The notes: generated by a model from the sequence alone, not told the origin. DNA of 51,130 bases from JACQGD01 sp045628725 (GCA_045628725.1 JAZQPT010000110.1:1-51130); one strand, 5' to 3'. Numbered from the stretch's first letter, positions 30,908 to 39,284 are shown. Numbers and translations: made by a program.

Positions 30908-31756
30908 ATGACTTCGACCGAAAAAACACTCAACCTTTCACAGGGAATTCTGCATTACTGGGTATATAACCCCAAAGCAACACAAACGATCCTCATGGTA
31001 CATGGGTTTCGCGGGACACACCACGGTCTTGAAAAACTGATTGCTGAATTGCCCGAATTCCGCATTATTGTGCCAGACATGCCAGGATTCGGCGCGTCAC
31101 CGGCCATGAAAAACCTTACCCATACCGTGCAAAACTATGCGACGCTCATGCTTGAGCTGATCGATACGCTCAAATTAAAATCACCGATATTATTCGGTCA
31201 CTCAATGGGGTCGATCATCGTTGCAGACATGATCGCCACAAGGCCTAACGTTACGCCGCGGGCTGTCTTTGTTAACCCTATCGCAACCCGACCTACAGAA
31301 GGCTTTGGCGCAGTAAAAATCGCTCCTGGCATCGCATATCATCACTTAGCAGGACGAATCTTGCCCGAAAAAATCGGCATGCGAATATTGCGCAACAAAC
31401 AACTATTTCTTATTGGGAGCGCCACGATGACCAAAACGCGCGACAAAGAACTGCGTAAATGGATTCACTGGAATCATGTTACGTATATGAAACAATTTAG
31501 TGACCGCAAAACACTACTTGAGGCGTACGTATCATCATCGACGACGACAATCAGGGATTATCTACATGAGGTCAAACTGCCAGTATTGATGGTGGCAGGT
31601 AAAAAAGACGATATCGCACCGATTAAAGGCCAGCGACTACTAGCGCGCGACCTTGCCGATGCGACATTGATAGAGGTGGACAACGTAGGTCACATTGTCC
31701 ACTATGAAAAGCCTAAAGAAGCCGCTGCGGCAATACAGGAGTTTTTGTCGCGATAA
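30908..31756 (+). CDS. Alpha/beta hydrolase
   Basis: 282 residues, cytoplasmic. ILMVHGFRGTHHGLEKL is the oxyanion region, LFGHSMGSIIVADM the nucleophile elbow (Ser about 99), VAGKKDDIAP the acid residue and VDNVGHIVHYEKP the His. It fits the lipase/esterase or haloperoxidase-like AB-hydrolase group; substrate unknown. ATG 30908 (MTSTEKTLNLSQG) is set by the leaderless promoter rather than the longer frame. Its 3' end overlaps the convergent glycosyltransferase by 44 bp. Confidence 0.88.
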   Translation: MTSTEKTLNLSQGILHYWVYNPKATQTILMVHGFRGTHHGLEKLIAELPEFRIIVPDMPGFGASPAMKNLTHTVQNYATLMLELIDTLKLKSPILFGHSMGSIIVADMIATRPNVTPRAVFVNPIATRPTEGFGAVKIAPGIAYHHLAGRILPEKIGMRILRNKQLFLIGSATMTKTRDKELRKWIHWNHVTYMKQFSDRKTLLEAYVSSSTTTIRDYLHEVKLPVLMVAGKKDDIAPIKGQRLLARDLADATLIEVDNVGHIVHYEKPKEAAAAIQEFLSR

Positions 31757-32903
31757 CCTGCGCGTAAATCTCTTCGAACCGCGTAAGCGTATGTGAAATA
31801 TCGTGAGTCTTGGCAATTGCAAGGCTCGCTTTTGCATATTTCGCATGAAGTTTTTTATCGCTCAGCATCGTTTCGAGTGCGTCCGCGATTTCTTCGACGT
31901 TATCTTTTTCGCAGAGTATGCCATTAACGCCGTCTTGGCAAAGTTCGCTTAACGCACCCGCATCAACCGCGACCGCTGGTTTACCACTTGCCATAGCTTC
32001 GAGTAGTGCGATACATTGCAGCTCTGCCGGAGAGGGAACGCAGAAGATTTTACCGACTTTGTGCAGCTGTACAATCTCGTCGTCAGACACTCGCCCAGTA
32101 AACGTGACATGACCGGCAATACCAGTCGATAATACGATGTTGCGTAGATGCTCTGCGTCGGTACCGTCGCCAACTATTAACAGATGCCGATTATCGGCAA
32201 TGATCTTTGTAAACGCTTTTATTAGCACTGGAACGTGCTTTTCTGCGTCAAGTCGTCCGATATAGGTAATAATATCTTTATCTTTTGGCAGATTGAACTT
32301 CTCGTAGATCTCATCGTCGGGTTTTGTTGGCTGGAATTTACTCAGGTTAATGCCGTTACTAACAGGTTCGACAGGGACTGAAACTCTATCTTCGCCAAAC
32401 ATATCGATCGCAGAACGAGTCGGCAAAGTAATGTAGTCGACTTTTGAATGGAAACGCGCACCGTATTCAACCATCAGGTACTGAATTGGCTTTGAGATAG
32501 GCGCAAGCAGGCGTATGTTGTCCATGAGGTTTTCTGGCATGGCGTGATTAGTTGCTATAAGCGGAATATTATATTTAAGCGCGTACGTCCTTGCCCCTAG
32601 TCCTAGGAACATCGCCATTTGAATATGGATAACATCTGGCTGAAACTCACGAATAATCTTGCGCACCTCCATCTGCGGAGTAGGGGAGATTCTGAAATTT
32701 TGATAAAACGGAAAGGGCACTGATCGGGTTCGTTTGATCAAATAATTTCCGTCGTATTCTTCATAACTTTTACCTGTTTGACTTGGGGCGATTACGAGTA
32801 CTTCATGACCACGATCACTAAGCCCTTTTGCGAGGTTACGACTAAATGTCGCAACGCCGTTAATAGTGGGCCAGTGCAGGTCGGCTGCAATGAGAATTTT
32901 CAT
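31713..32903 (-). CDS. Glycosyltransferase family 4
   Basis: 396 residues, GT-B fold. The N-terminus MKILIAADLHWPTINGVATFSRNLAKGL is the typical lipid-glycosyltransferase start. IITYIGRLDAEKHVPVLIKAF and LEAMASGKPAVAVDAGALSEL carry the nucleotide-sugar site (the EX7E region begins SPAELQCIALLEAMAS). PimB/MgtA-type enzymes that glycosylate membrane lipids are the nearest style. ATG 32903 is 9 nt from TATAAT on the minus strand. The longer frame to 32942 covers the promoter. Confidence 0.88.
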   Translation of the reverse strand: MKILIAADLHWPTINGVATFSRNLAKGLSDRGHEVLVIAPSQTGKSYEEYDGNYLIKRTRSVPFPFYQNFRISPTPQMEVRKIIREFQPDVIHIQMAMFLGLGARTYALKYNIPLIATNHAMPENLMDNIRLLAPISKPIQYLMVEYGARFHSKVDYITLPTRSAIDMFGEDRVSVPVEPVSNGINLSKFQPTKPDDEIYEKFNLPKDKDIITYIGRLDAEKHVPVLIKAFTKIIADNRHLLIVGDGTDAEHLRNIVLSTGIAGHVTFTGRVSDDEIVQLHKVGKIFCVPSPAELQCIALLEAMASGKPAVAVDAGALSELCQDGVNGILCEKDNVEEIADALETMLSDKKLHAKYAKASLAIAKTHDISHTLTRFEEIYAQVIATKTPVLPQRLL

Positions 32904-32909
32904 ATATTT

Positions 32910-32964
32910 ATGATTATACCACTTTAAAATCAGACATACCATGAACCATGAGTGGTATAATCAT
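32910..32964. promoter_or_regulatory. Symmetrical divergent promoter pair of two glycosyltransferases
   Basis: ATGATTATACCACT (32910-32923) and AGTGGTATAATCAT (32951-32964) form a perfect 14-bp inverted repeat. Each arm holds an extended -10 (TGG TATAAT) 9 nt before the ATG on its own side. Confidence 0.75.
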
Positions 32965-32970
32965 TTTAAG

Positions 32971-34047
32971 ATGAAAATAATGTTTGACGCCCGTTATATC
33001 CGTACGGATTTTCACGACGGTATTAGCCGCTATAGTACTGAACTAGGCAAGGCACTTGCTGCACTGACACCAGTTACGTTTATTATTTGTGATCCTGCGC
33101 AAGTTGCGTTTTTACCTCCACACGCAAAAACGATCCTAATCCACTCACCGACATCGGGAAAAGAACCTTTGACGGCGATAATACTCAACAGACACGCACC
33201 AGACGTCGTGTTTAGTCCTATGCAAACAATGGGGACCGCAGGACGCAAATTCAAGCTAATTCTTACGCTGCATGACATGATCTATTATCGTCATCGCACC
33301 CCGCCGCCAGCGCTGAACCGAATAATCCGCCTAGGATGGCGAACGTACCACATGACGTATGTACCCCAAAGAATAACCCTCAACTCTGCCGATATCGTTG
33401 CAACGGTCAGTCACACTAGCAAACAAGACTTTGAAAAGGTACGACTAACGAAACGACCCGTGATTGTCGTTCCAAATGCACCCCAAGACCTAGCAAAATA
33501 CCTGGACGCACCAATAGCCATCAACAAATCACCAAAAAACTTGGTATATATGGGGTCATTCATGCGCTACAAGAACGTCGAAGCATTAATTGCAGGTATG
33601 GAATTCCTGCCTGGTCGGACACTCCATCTGCTTAGCCGGATCAGACCCGAACGCAAGGCAGAGCTACAAAAATGCATTCCAAAAGACGCACACGTTGTAT
33701 TTCATAGCGGCGTCACCGACAAAGAATACGCACAAATACTTGCCGATGATGCGGCCATGGTAAGTGCTAGTCGCGACGAGGGATACGGATTGCCGCTTGC
33801 TGAAGCACTCGCGCTTGGCGTACCTGCGATTGTCAGTGATCTACCGATTTTTCATGAAGTTGCGGGTGACGGAGCGCTGTATTTTGGCGCCAACAAACCA
33901 CGAGAGTTTGCTGACCGTGTTAAAGAACTCGATTCGACGGACACTGTCGAGACGCTGATTGCTAATGGTCGGCGTCATATCGACCGGTTCGACTGGAATA
34001 AGTCAGCTAAAACCCTTCTAGAATCTATACATACACTCGTTAAGTAA
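32971..34047 (+). CDS. Glycosyltransferase family 4
   Basis: 358 residues. MKIMFDARYIRTDFHDGISRYSTELGKAL starts it. VYMGSFMRYKNVEALIAGMEFL and SRDEGYGLPLAEALALGVPAIVSDLPIFHEVAG provide the conserved donor-binding region with EX7E. It resembles mannosyltransferase/WbaZ-like enzymes. Together with the divergent partner it probably builds a surface glycolipid or glycan. The acceptor and sugar are not known. The mRNA is almost leaderless (ATG 9 nt after TATAAT). Confidence 0.9.
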   Translation: MKIMFDARYIRTDFHDGISRYSTELGKALAALTPVTFIICDPAQVAFLPPHAKTILIHSPTSGKEPLTAIILNRHAPDVVFSPMQTMGTAGRKFKLILTLHDMIYYRHRTPPPALNRIIRLGWRTYHMTYVPQRITLNSADIVATVSHTSKQDFEKVRLTKRPVIVVPNAPQDLAKYLDAPIAINKSPKNLVYMGSFMRYKNVEALIAGMEFLPGRTLHLLSRIRPERKAELQKCIPKDAHVVFHSGVTDKEYAQILADDAAMVSASRDEGYGLPLAEALALGVPAIVSDLPIFHEVAGDGALYFGANKPREFADRVKELDSTDTVETLIANGRRHIDRFDWNKSAKTLLESIHTLVK

Positions 34048-34053
34048 AGCAAA

Positions 34054-34075
34054 AGCCCCTGCGTTAACAGGGGCT
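34054..34075. terminator. Terminator between glycosyltransferase and 34096 hydrolase
   Basis: AGCCCCTG/CAGGGGCT hairpin. The minus-strand exit is TTTTGCTTT, so it mainly ends the hydrolase gene. Confidence 0.85.
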
Positions 34076-34095
34076 AGTGCCTTAATACAGATAGT

Positions 34096-35037
34096 TCACC
34101 TTCGGACGAGCAAGTCGTCCAGTGCCATGGTAAATACCTTTTGCCAGCTGCGCTGACGTTCAGCGTACGCACAGTGCGGCGATGCTACGGGAACGATTTT
34201 CATGTTCTCGAATATCGTGCTCCACGTCTGCGCGGCTTGTGGCTGCTTGACGGTGACATTGTCTTCGTCGCACCGCAGGTAAATGGCAGGGTATGCCAGT
34301 TTTTCGCGGTCGAAAAAGTAGGTAGCCATGTACACCAACTGGTCGCGCCACACCGAGACAGGGAATTCATCCATGTTCTCGAGTGCCGTTTTTTTGACCA
34401 GTTCTTTGTCTAGATGATCTTCGATACTGTCGTCCTTCGGTGGCAAGAGCATCTTGCGCTTGAGCGGAGCGAGCAGCACGTTGTAGACCGGACCAAACGG
34501 CAGGACACGCATCAATGGTGCGAAAATGTTTCCACCACTGAGCATGTCCTGCGATCCGCTGGGTGCGTCGACTAGCACAAGACGCCGATCGGTGATCGGA
34601 TACCTCATATGGTCGAGCTTCTCCAGAACATCCAGACCCAGCATGCCGCCCATCGAGCTCAGAATGAACACGATACGCCTGTGCGGGGTATTCAGACTGT
34701 TGTGCAGGGTGACGATATCACGCGCGATGTGGTTTGCCACAACGCTGCCGTCGAAACGATTGCCGACATAGCTGACGTGCATGACGTCGCCGAATTTCAG
34801 CCAAGCCGCCCGTACGGGGTCGCTCGACTTCACTCCGTCGGCCAATATTCCAGGCACGTACACGATCAACGTGTCCGACACCTGATCGTTTACAGCAGCG
34901 GTAAGCGTACACCGAACGGTTGACTTCCATAAAGCCCGGCGACGCACTGCATCACTGACGAGCAGTCCGATCGCTCCGGCAAATATGCCAAGCAACCCCA
35001 GTCCGATCCATTTCAAGACCATCAAAAAGCCGTCCAT
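34096..35037 (-). CDS. Membrane-anchored alpha/beta hydrolase-like protein
   Basis: 313 residues. An N-terminal helix (residues 4-27, VLKWIGLGLLGIFAGAIGLLV) anchors it. TLIVYVPGILADGVKSSD is the oxyanion-side strand, and RIVFILSSMGGMLGLDVL the nucleophile elbow with Ser128 (the first Gly of GxSxG is Leu). IYLRCDEDNVTV probably holds the acid, and VASPHCAYAERQRSW the His. G/C-rich codons and an SD (AAAGGGGTGGAG) place it with the exported cassette genes. Probably faces outside. Substrate unknown. Confidence 0.75.
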   Translation of the reverse strand: MDGFLMVLKWIGLGLLGIFAGAIGLLVSDAVRRRALWKSTVRCTLTAAVNDQVSDTLIVYVPGILADGVKSSDPVRAAWLKFGDVMHVSYVGNRFDGSVVANHIARDIVTLHNSLNTPHRRIVFILSSMGGMLGLDVLEKLDHMRYPITDRRLVLVDAPSGSQDMLSGGNIFAPLMRVLPFGPVYNVLLAPLKRKMLLPPKDDSIEDHLDKELVKKTALENMDEFPVSVWRDQLVYMATYFFDREKLAYPAIYLRCDEDNVTVKQPQAAQTWSTIFENMKIVPVASPHCAYAERQRSWQKVFTMALDDLLVRR

Positions 35038-35040
35038 GGT

Positions 35041-35094
35041 ACTCCACCCCTTTCAAAGGTGAGTGTGTATATTAAGGTACTACTATCATTATAC
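35041..35094 (-). promoter_or_regulatory. Promoter and SD-sequestering leader of the 34096 hydrolase
   Basis: TGG-TATAAT on the minus strand (about 35092-35087) and a leader of about 45 nt. CACCTTT-GA-AAGGGGTG can fold over the SD. Confidence 0.5.
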
Positions 35095-35205
35095 CATAAT
35101 AGTCAATAACAATCAAGCTGCGCAAGCATCCCTTCGACTAAATCTCATCAACAAAAGAGCTGCCGCATAGAGGGGGCGACGCTATATACAAATAAGACAG
35201 GGCGA

Positions 35206-35913
35206 TTAAGCCGAGATTGTCGTACCGACAGATTCGCCAGCTACAGCGCGGGCAATGTTATTTTCTTCAAGTAACTTTAGAACAACAATTGACTGATCGT
35301 GATCGGCAGCAAGCGCAATTGCCGCTTTGTCCATCACTTTAATGTCTGGCTGTTCAACGGCTTGTTGCAATGCAAGAGTGTCAAACCGCTTCGCATCATC
35401 GTACTGAGCAGGGTCTTTGTCGTAGACGCCATCGACTTTTGTCGCTTTTAGAATAACGTCACAGTCCATCTCTAACGCCAGGCTCACTGCAGCGGTGTCA
35501 GTTGTCAGATACGGACGTCCGATACCACCAGCAACAATAACGACTCGGCCTTTCTCTAGGTGAGACAGTGCACGGCGATGAGTAAACTGATCGGCGACTT
35601 GGTCTGTCTTTACGTTTGTTAGTGCTCGCGCATCAAGCCCTTCGGACACAAATACGTCTGCGAGCGCCACTGCGTTCATAATCGTTGCCATCATGCCTAT
35701 ATTATCAGCAGTCACACGACGGACGCCACCACCAGCTAATTGAGTACCTCGGGCGTAATTACCACCACCGACCATCACGACGATTTCAGTGCCAGCATCG
35801 GCCGCTTTTTTAATTTCGTGGGCAATCCACGCTGCTCGTTCGGCATCAAAGCCGCCATCGAATTTACCTTGTAATTGTTCACCAGAAAGTTTTAGTAGGA
35901 CGCGTTTATACAT
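35206..35913 (-). CDS. pyrH: UMP kinase
   Basis: 235 residues, hexameric amino-acid-kinase-fold enzyme that phosphorylates UMP. YKRVLLKLSGEQLQG, VVMVGGGNYARGTQ, ADNIGMMATIMNAVAL, IVAGGIGRPYLTTDTAA and KATKVDGVYDKDPAQY are family landmarks. ATG 35913 is 7 nt after TATACT (35926-35921, minus). The 67-residue longer frame is rejected. The 168-nt stretch 35038-35205 contains the neighbouring leader and nothing else clear. Confidence 0.96.
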   Translation of the reverse strand: MYKRVLLKLSGEQLQGKFDGGFDAERAAWIAHEIKKAADAGTEIVVMVGGGNYARGTQLAGGGVRRVTADNIGMMATIMNAVALADVFVSEGLDARALTNVKTDQVADQFTHRRALSHLEKGRVVIVAGGIGRPYLTTDTAAVSLALEMDCDVILKATKVDGVYDKDPAQYDDAKRFDTLALQQAVEQPDIKVMDKAAIALAADHDQSIVVLKLLEENNIARAVAGESVGTTISA

Positions 35914-35920
35914 GTTTTCC

Positions 35921-35982
35921 AGTATAGCAAACCTATAGCATCCGAGCGAGAGGAACATGGTGACGCCGTGCAGTGATAAAAT
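35921..35982. promoter_or_regulatory. Divergent leaderless promoters, pyrH and 35989 hydrolase
   Basis: Minus TG-C-TATACT (35926-35921), 7 nt from ATG 35913. Plus TG-A-TAAAAT (35977-35982), 6 nt from ATG 35989. Confidence 0.7.
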
Positions 35983-35988
35983 AGTGAC

Positions 35989-36759
35989 ATGACCAAACCA
36001 CCAATCCTCTACAGCCACAGGCAAGGTCACGGCAACGTTATCGTTATGATTCACGGGTACCTTTCGTCGTCCCACTACTTTAAACATATTCAGCAAAAAC
36101 TCGCCGCGACGCACACGGTCATTTGCCTCGACCTATTAGGGTTCGGATTGTCACCAAAACCGCGTGGTACCTACACCTACGAACAGCAGATAGCCGCTAT
36201 CAATGCGACACTCGTTTCACTCAACATAACGCAGCCGTTTGTACTATTAGGGCATTCAATGGGTGCGCTCATAGCCCTTCGCTATAGCGTTACTTTTCCA
36301 GCCAAAGTCAGTACATTACTCTTGTTTAATCCGCCGGTTTTTACCGATATCGCGCAGCTAGAAAGCATCCATAAATCATCCCGCCGTCGTACTAAAACAC
36401 TTCTGTCTTCGCCGACAAGCGAAGGACATTGGCAGGCGCTTAACCGCATTCCGCACACAAAGACAAAACATCGTCCAGCGATTAACTTTGCCGATACAAT
36501 CAGCATGTCAAAACATGCCAGAAAAGGATCGTACCAGCATATCTTAGGTCAGTCGTCGTTACTTTCAGACCTAGGCAATACATCGGTACCGGTGTTGTTT
36601 GTTAATGGTCGGTACGACCGGACGGTGTATCAACAGAACCTCAGGGATGTTGAGCTACCGCAAAACGTCACGCTGACACATATCGAAACAGGTCATCATC
36701 CGCTTGTGAAAAATATCGAGTTAGGTGAAACACTTATTCGCGAATTCATCAACAAATAA
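35989..36759 (+). CDS. Alpha/beta hydrolase
   Basis: 256 residues. NVIVMIHGYLSSSHYFKHI, VICLDLLGFGLSPKP, VLLGHSMGALIALRYS (Ser about 90), FVNGRYDRTVY (acid) and IETGHHPLVKN (His) define a canonical AB-hydrolase of the haloalkane/epoxide/esterase group. No signal peptide. ATG 35989 follows a leaderless -10. Convergent with the 36811 gene through a shared terminator. Confidence 0.9.
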   Translation: MTKPPILYSHRQGHGNVIVMIHGYLSSSHYFKHIQQKLAATHTVICLDLLGFGLSPKPRGTYTYEQQIAAINATLVSLNITQPFVLLGHSMGALIALRYSVTFPAKVSTLLLFNPPVFTDIAQLESIHKSSRRRTKTLLSSPTSEGHWQALNRIPHTKTKHRPAINFADTISMSKHARKGSYQHILGQSSLLSDLGNTSVPVLFVNGRYDRTVYQQNLRDVELPQNVTLTHIETGHHPLVKNIELGETLIREFINK

Positions 36760-36763
36760 ATGA

Positions 36764-36803
36764 TGCCCGATTACTCGTCGCTTTCGCAGCGAGTAATCGG
36801 GCA
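36764..36803. terminator. Bidirectional terminator
   Basis: TGCCCGATTACTCG (36764-36777) pairs with CGAGTAATCGGGCA (36790-36803). Confidence 0.85.
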
Positions 36804-36810
36804 TAACCGT

Positions 36811-37362
36811 TCACCAGGATTGAGGGCCGTCAGCTGGCTTGTTCCAGATGGGCCAGTATCGGGTTGGGTGCTGCCAGTGACTCGGGACGTTAGTCCCCAT
36901 TTCATCGGCAGCCGCACCTATCAACCAGACACTTAGTCCCGCGAGACCCAACAATTTGAGATTCCAGTTATCGCTCCAGCTGGAGAAATAAAAGGGAACA
37001 CACATGGTCACCGCAAGGAACCCATACACCGAACAGACAACGAAATCGTGCCACAGTTTGGACGGCGATTTCCATGCCTGCTTGGTGTAGCTATTCGGCG
37101 AATAGGTGACATGCCGTACGACGAAGAACGCGACGACAGCGAGCACAATTCCACCGATCAGCAGCCAGACGCTCCGCATCTGAAACGGTGCTGCAACGGC
37201 AATAAATAGCGAGAGACCTATGTCTCCCGGGAAAAATGCCCGAGACTGGTGCTTCCAGAGTGGCACGTCCCGGAAAGGAACGCGAGACTCGAACACGTAC
37301 GCGACAAAATACATCATGTACGCTACGGCAGAAAGCACCACCCAGTACCAAAAGACCTGCAT
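36811..37362 (-). CDS. Multi-span membrane protein, function unknown
   Basis: 183 residues with about five hydrophobic segments (YWVVLSAVAYMMYFVAYVF, IGLSLFIAVAAPF, VWLLIGGIVLAVVAFFVV, FVVCSVYGFLAVTMCVPF, LLGLAGLSVWLIGAAAD). Polar loops carry WKHQSRAFFPGD, SPSKLWHDFVV and SHWQHPTRYWPIWNKP. ATG 37362 with GAGGAG upstream. The leader holds a GTCAG/CTGAC hairpin near its start after TATAAT. G/C-rich codons; exported-cassette group. No family recognised. Confidence 0.72.
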   Translation of the reverse strand: MQVFWYWVVLSAVAYMMYFVAYVFESRVPFRDVPLWKHQSRAFFPGDIGLSLFIAVAAPFQMRSVWLLIGGIVLAVVAFFVVRHVTYSPNSYTKQAWKSPSKLWHDFVVCSVYGFLAVTMCVPFYFSSWSDNWNLKLLGLAGLSVWLIGAAADEMGTNVPSHWQHPTRYWPIWNKPADGPQSW

Positions 37363-37377
37363 GTTTTTCTCCTCAAT

Positions 37378-37430
37378 GAACGGGTCAGCGCGGTCTGCAC
37401 TGACTTATATTTTTATTATAACATACTTTA
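37378..37430 (-). promoter_or_regulatory. Promoter and 5' hairpin leader of the 36811 gene
   Basis: TGT-TATAAT on the minus strand near 37424-37419, then a GTCAGTGC/GCGCTGAC imperfect hairpin a few nt into the transcript. Confidence 0.5.
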
Positions 37431-37456
37431 CATATTTATGCAATTAATCAATCTGT

Positions 37457-37462
37457 TATAAT
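37457..37462 (+). promoter_or_regulatory. Leaderless-type -10 box of smpB
   Basis: TG-T-TATAAT, 8 nt before ATG 37471. Confidence 0.75.
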
Positions 37463-37470
37463 GATACATC

Positions 37471-37947
37471 ATGGCACAAAAAAAGAAGGTAAAAGTAGCA
37501 CCCTCGGCCGTCCTTAATCGTAGGGCGAGGTTTGATTATGAATTAGAGGACGAACTTGTTGTCGGCCTTAGCCTGACAGGTCCAGAGGTTCGTGCAGCCC
37601 GTGACGGACATATCCAGCTAAAGGGGTCGTTTGTGACGATTCGTAATAACGAATTATGGCTAAATAACGCTAGTTTTAGCATAAAATTACAGCAAAAGGG
37701 CGAACCGGGCGCGCGGTCAATCGACACAGAGCCTCGAAAATTACTTGCTAAACGTAAACAGATCGACACGCTCGCTATCCGTAAAAAGGAAGGCATGTCT
37801 ATCGTTCCGACAAAATTAATGACTAAAGGACGCTACATTAAACTCGTTATCGCACTCGGTAAGGGCAAAAAGAACTATGATAAGCGCGAAACATTAAAGC
37901 GACGCGATCAAGAGCGCGAAGCAAATCGTCAAATAAAATACTCGTAG
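37471..37947 (+). CDS. smpB: SsrA-binding protein
   Basis: 158 residues, the tmRNA partner in rescue of stalled ribosomes. RRARFDYELEDELVVGLSLTGPEVRAAR matches the family N-terminus. GSFVTIRNNELWLNNASF, RKLLAKRKQID and TKLMTKGRYIKLVIALGKGKKNYDKRET follow, and the basic C-terminal tail is present. The tmRNA gene is not in the window. Confidence 0.96.
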   Translation: MAQKKKVKVAPSAVLNRRARFDYELEDELVVGLSLTGPEVRAARDGHIQLKGSFVTIRNNELWLNNASFSIKLQQKGEPGARSIDTEPRKLLAKRKQIDTLAIRKKEGMSIVPTKLMTKGRYIKLVIALGKGKKNYDKRETLKRRDQEREANRQIKYS

Positions 37948-37955
37948 GTATGATA

Positions 37956-37982
37956 ATGGCCCGGACGTAATGTCCGGGCCAT
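37956..37982. terminator. Terminator between smpB and the 37988 gene
   Basis: ATGGCCCGGAC-GTAAT-GTCCGGGCCAT, an 11-bp perfect stem between convergent genes. Confidence 0.85.
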
Positions 37983-37987
37983 CCCTA

Positions 37988-38338
37988 TCAACCAAATGCT
38001 CCTAGCGACTTCGGCCTGAGGCTGGTGTGCTGACTGCGAAGGCCGTTGAGAGGCTTCTTGGTCACTTTACCGTTGCTCCAGACAGTGAACTGCAGGTGTT
38101 CGTTTGACAAAAACCACGTCACCAGCTTGTATGCGCGCTGCCGTGATTTTTTGGCGTCGTGGTCTCTGTACCATACCGTCTCGGTTGCCCTGGGCAAGGT
38201 ATAGAGCGTGCCATCAGTTGCAGCAAAATGAATTTCCATACTGATGCGACCACTGCGGTTTCCTCTGGCTGACGGAGGTAGCGCTTGATCGAGATGATTC
38301 ATCAGTTCTGCTACATTTGTATCTGATACCTGCAACAT
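37988..38338 (-). CDS. Small soluble hypothetical protein
   Basis: 116 residues, starts MLQVSDTNVAELMNHLDQAL, middle ISMEIHFAATDGTLYTLPRA and KKSRQRAYKLVTWFLSNEHLQ, basic end. Fold looks alpha+beta. A consensus promoter (TTGACA-16-TATAAT, minus strand 38405-38378) precedes it. The ATG lies in CATATG-AGAG-CATATG, which could hide the start. An overlapping SD-led frame begins at the first of these ATGs. Function unknown. Confidence 0.6.
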   Translation of the reverse strand: MLQVSDTNVAELMNHLDQALPPSARGNRSGRISMEIHFAATDGTLYTLPRATETVWYRDHDAKKSRQRAYKLVTWFLSNEHLQFTVWSNGKVTKKPLNGLRSQHTSLRPKSLGAFG

Positions 38339-38409
38339 ATGCTCTCATATGCCTTTCGCTGTAGGGACTCGCTTATTATACAACTAAATATCACTATGTC
38401 AATAACTGT

Positions 38410-38415
38410 TATACT
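38410..38415 (+). promoter_or_regulatory. Leaderless-type -10 box of the exonuclease III gene
   Basis: TG-T-TATACT, exactly 6 nt before ATG 38422. Confidence 0.75.
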
Positions 38416-38421
38416 AATTAC

Positions 38422-39216
38422 ATGAAGATTTATTCCTGGAACGTTAACGGCATTCGTGCCGTCGCTAACAAAGGCGCGCTCGATAATTTTATTACCTCTG
38501 AAGATCCTGATATTATTTGCTTTCAGGAAACAAAAGCCCATGAGTCACAACTCGACCTAGCATTTCCCGAATATAATAAATTCTGGCATAGCGCCACCAA
38601 AAAAGGCTATAGTGGCACGGCCATCTGGAGCAAAACCGATCCGTTGAATGTGTATTACGGACTTCCAGACGAACTGATTAGCGAGTATAAACTCGAATCC
38701 GATCAATACGGCGACGTTACCGGTGAAGGCCGAGTAATGACTGCTGAGTATGATGATTTCTATTTGATTACCGTCTACACACCAAACAGCAAAGGTGATT
38801 TGTCACGGCTAGCCCTTCGTAGCGAACGATGGGATCCAGCATTTTTGGCGTACGTTGCCCGTCGAGCCGAAACAAAACCCGTTATATTTTGCGGAGATCT
38901 GAACGTTGCTCATAGCGAAATCGACCTAGCAAATCCAAAACCAAACGTCGGCAAGCATGGCTTTACCGACGAAGAACGGTCTGGATTTGATAAAATACTC
39001 GCTGCAGGATTTGTCGACACTTACCGCGCAGCTCATCCCGACGAAGTAGGGGCGTACACCTGGTGGACACACTGGGCAAATGCACGTGCTCGCAATATAG
39101 GATGGCGGATCGATTATTTCTTGGCGTCAGCGTCGATTGCAGACCGAATCAAGAATCCACGAATTCATCCAGAAATCATGGGATCTGATCATTGCCCTGT
39201 CAGTATTGAAGTTTAA
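38422..39216 (+). CDS. Exonuclease III-type AP endonuclease
   Basis: 264 residues, metal-dependent DNase of base-excision repair (ExoIII/Ape1 family). MKIYSWNVNGIRAV, DIICFQETKAHESQL, GYSGTAIWSK, VYTPNSKGDLSRLALRSERW, VIFCGDLNVAHSEIDL, WRIDYFLAS and the final GSDHCPV catalytic motif are all present. The length is typical. Leaderless mRNA is predicted. Confidence 0.96.
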   Translation: MKIYSWNVNGIRAVANKGALDNFITSEDPDIICFQETKAHESQLDLAFPEYNKFWHSATKKGYSGTAIWSKTDPLNVYYGLPDELISEYKLESDQYGDVTGEGRVMTAEYDDFYLITVYTPNSKGDLSRLALRSERWDPAFLAYVARRAETKPVIFCGDLNVAHSEIDLANPKPNVGKHGFTDEERSGFDKILAAGFVDTYRAAHPDEVGAYTWWTHWANARARNIGWRIDYFLASASIADRIKNPRIHPEIMGSDHCPVSIEV

Positions 39217-39228
39217 AGAATATTGTGT

Positions 39229-39284
39229 TATAGTACCGTACGCAACTCCAATCGGGGTTGTATACTCTTACATCTGGGAGCATA
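39229..39284 (+). promoter_or_regulatory. Promoter and 5'-terminal hairpin leader of the 39285 gene
   Basis: TGT-TATAGT (39229-39234) predicts a start near 39241, where CAACTCC (39243-39249) pairs with GGGGTTG (39254-39260). A second -10 (TATACT, 39261-39266) and GGGAG follow. Confidence 0.55.
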
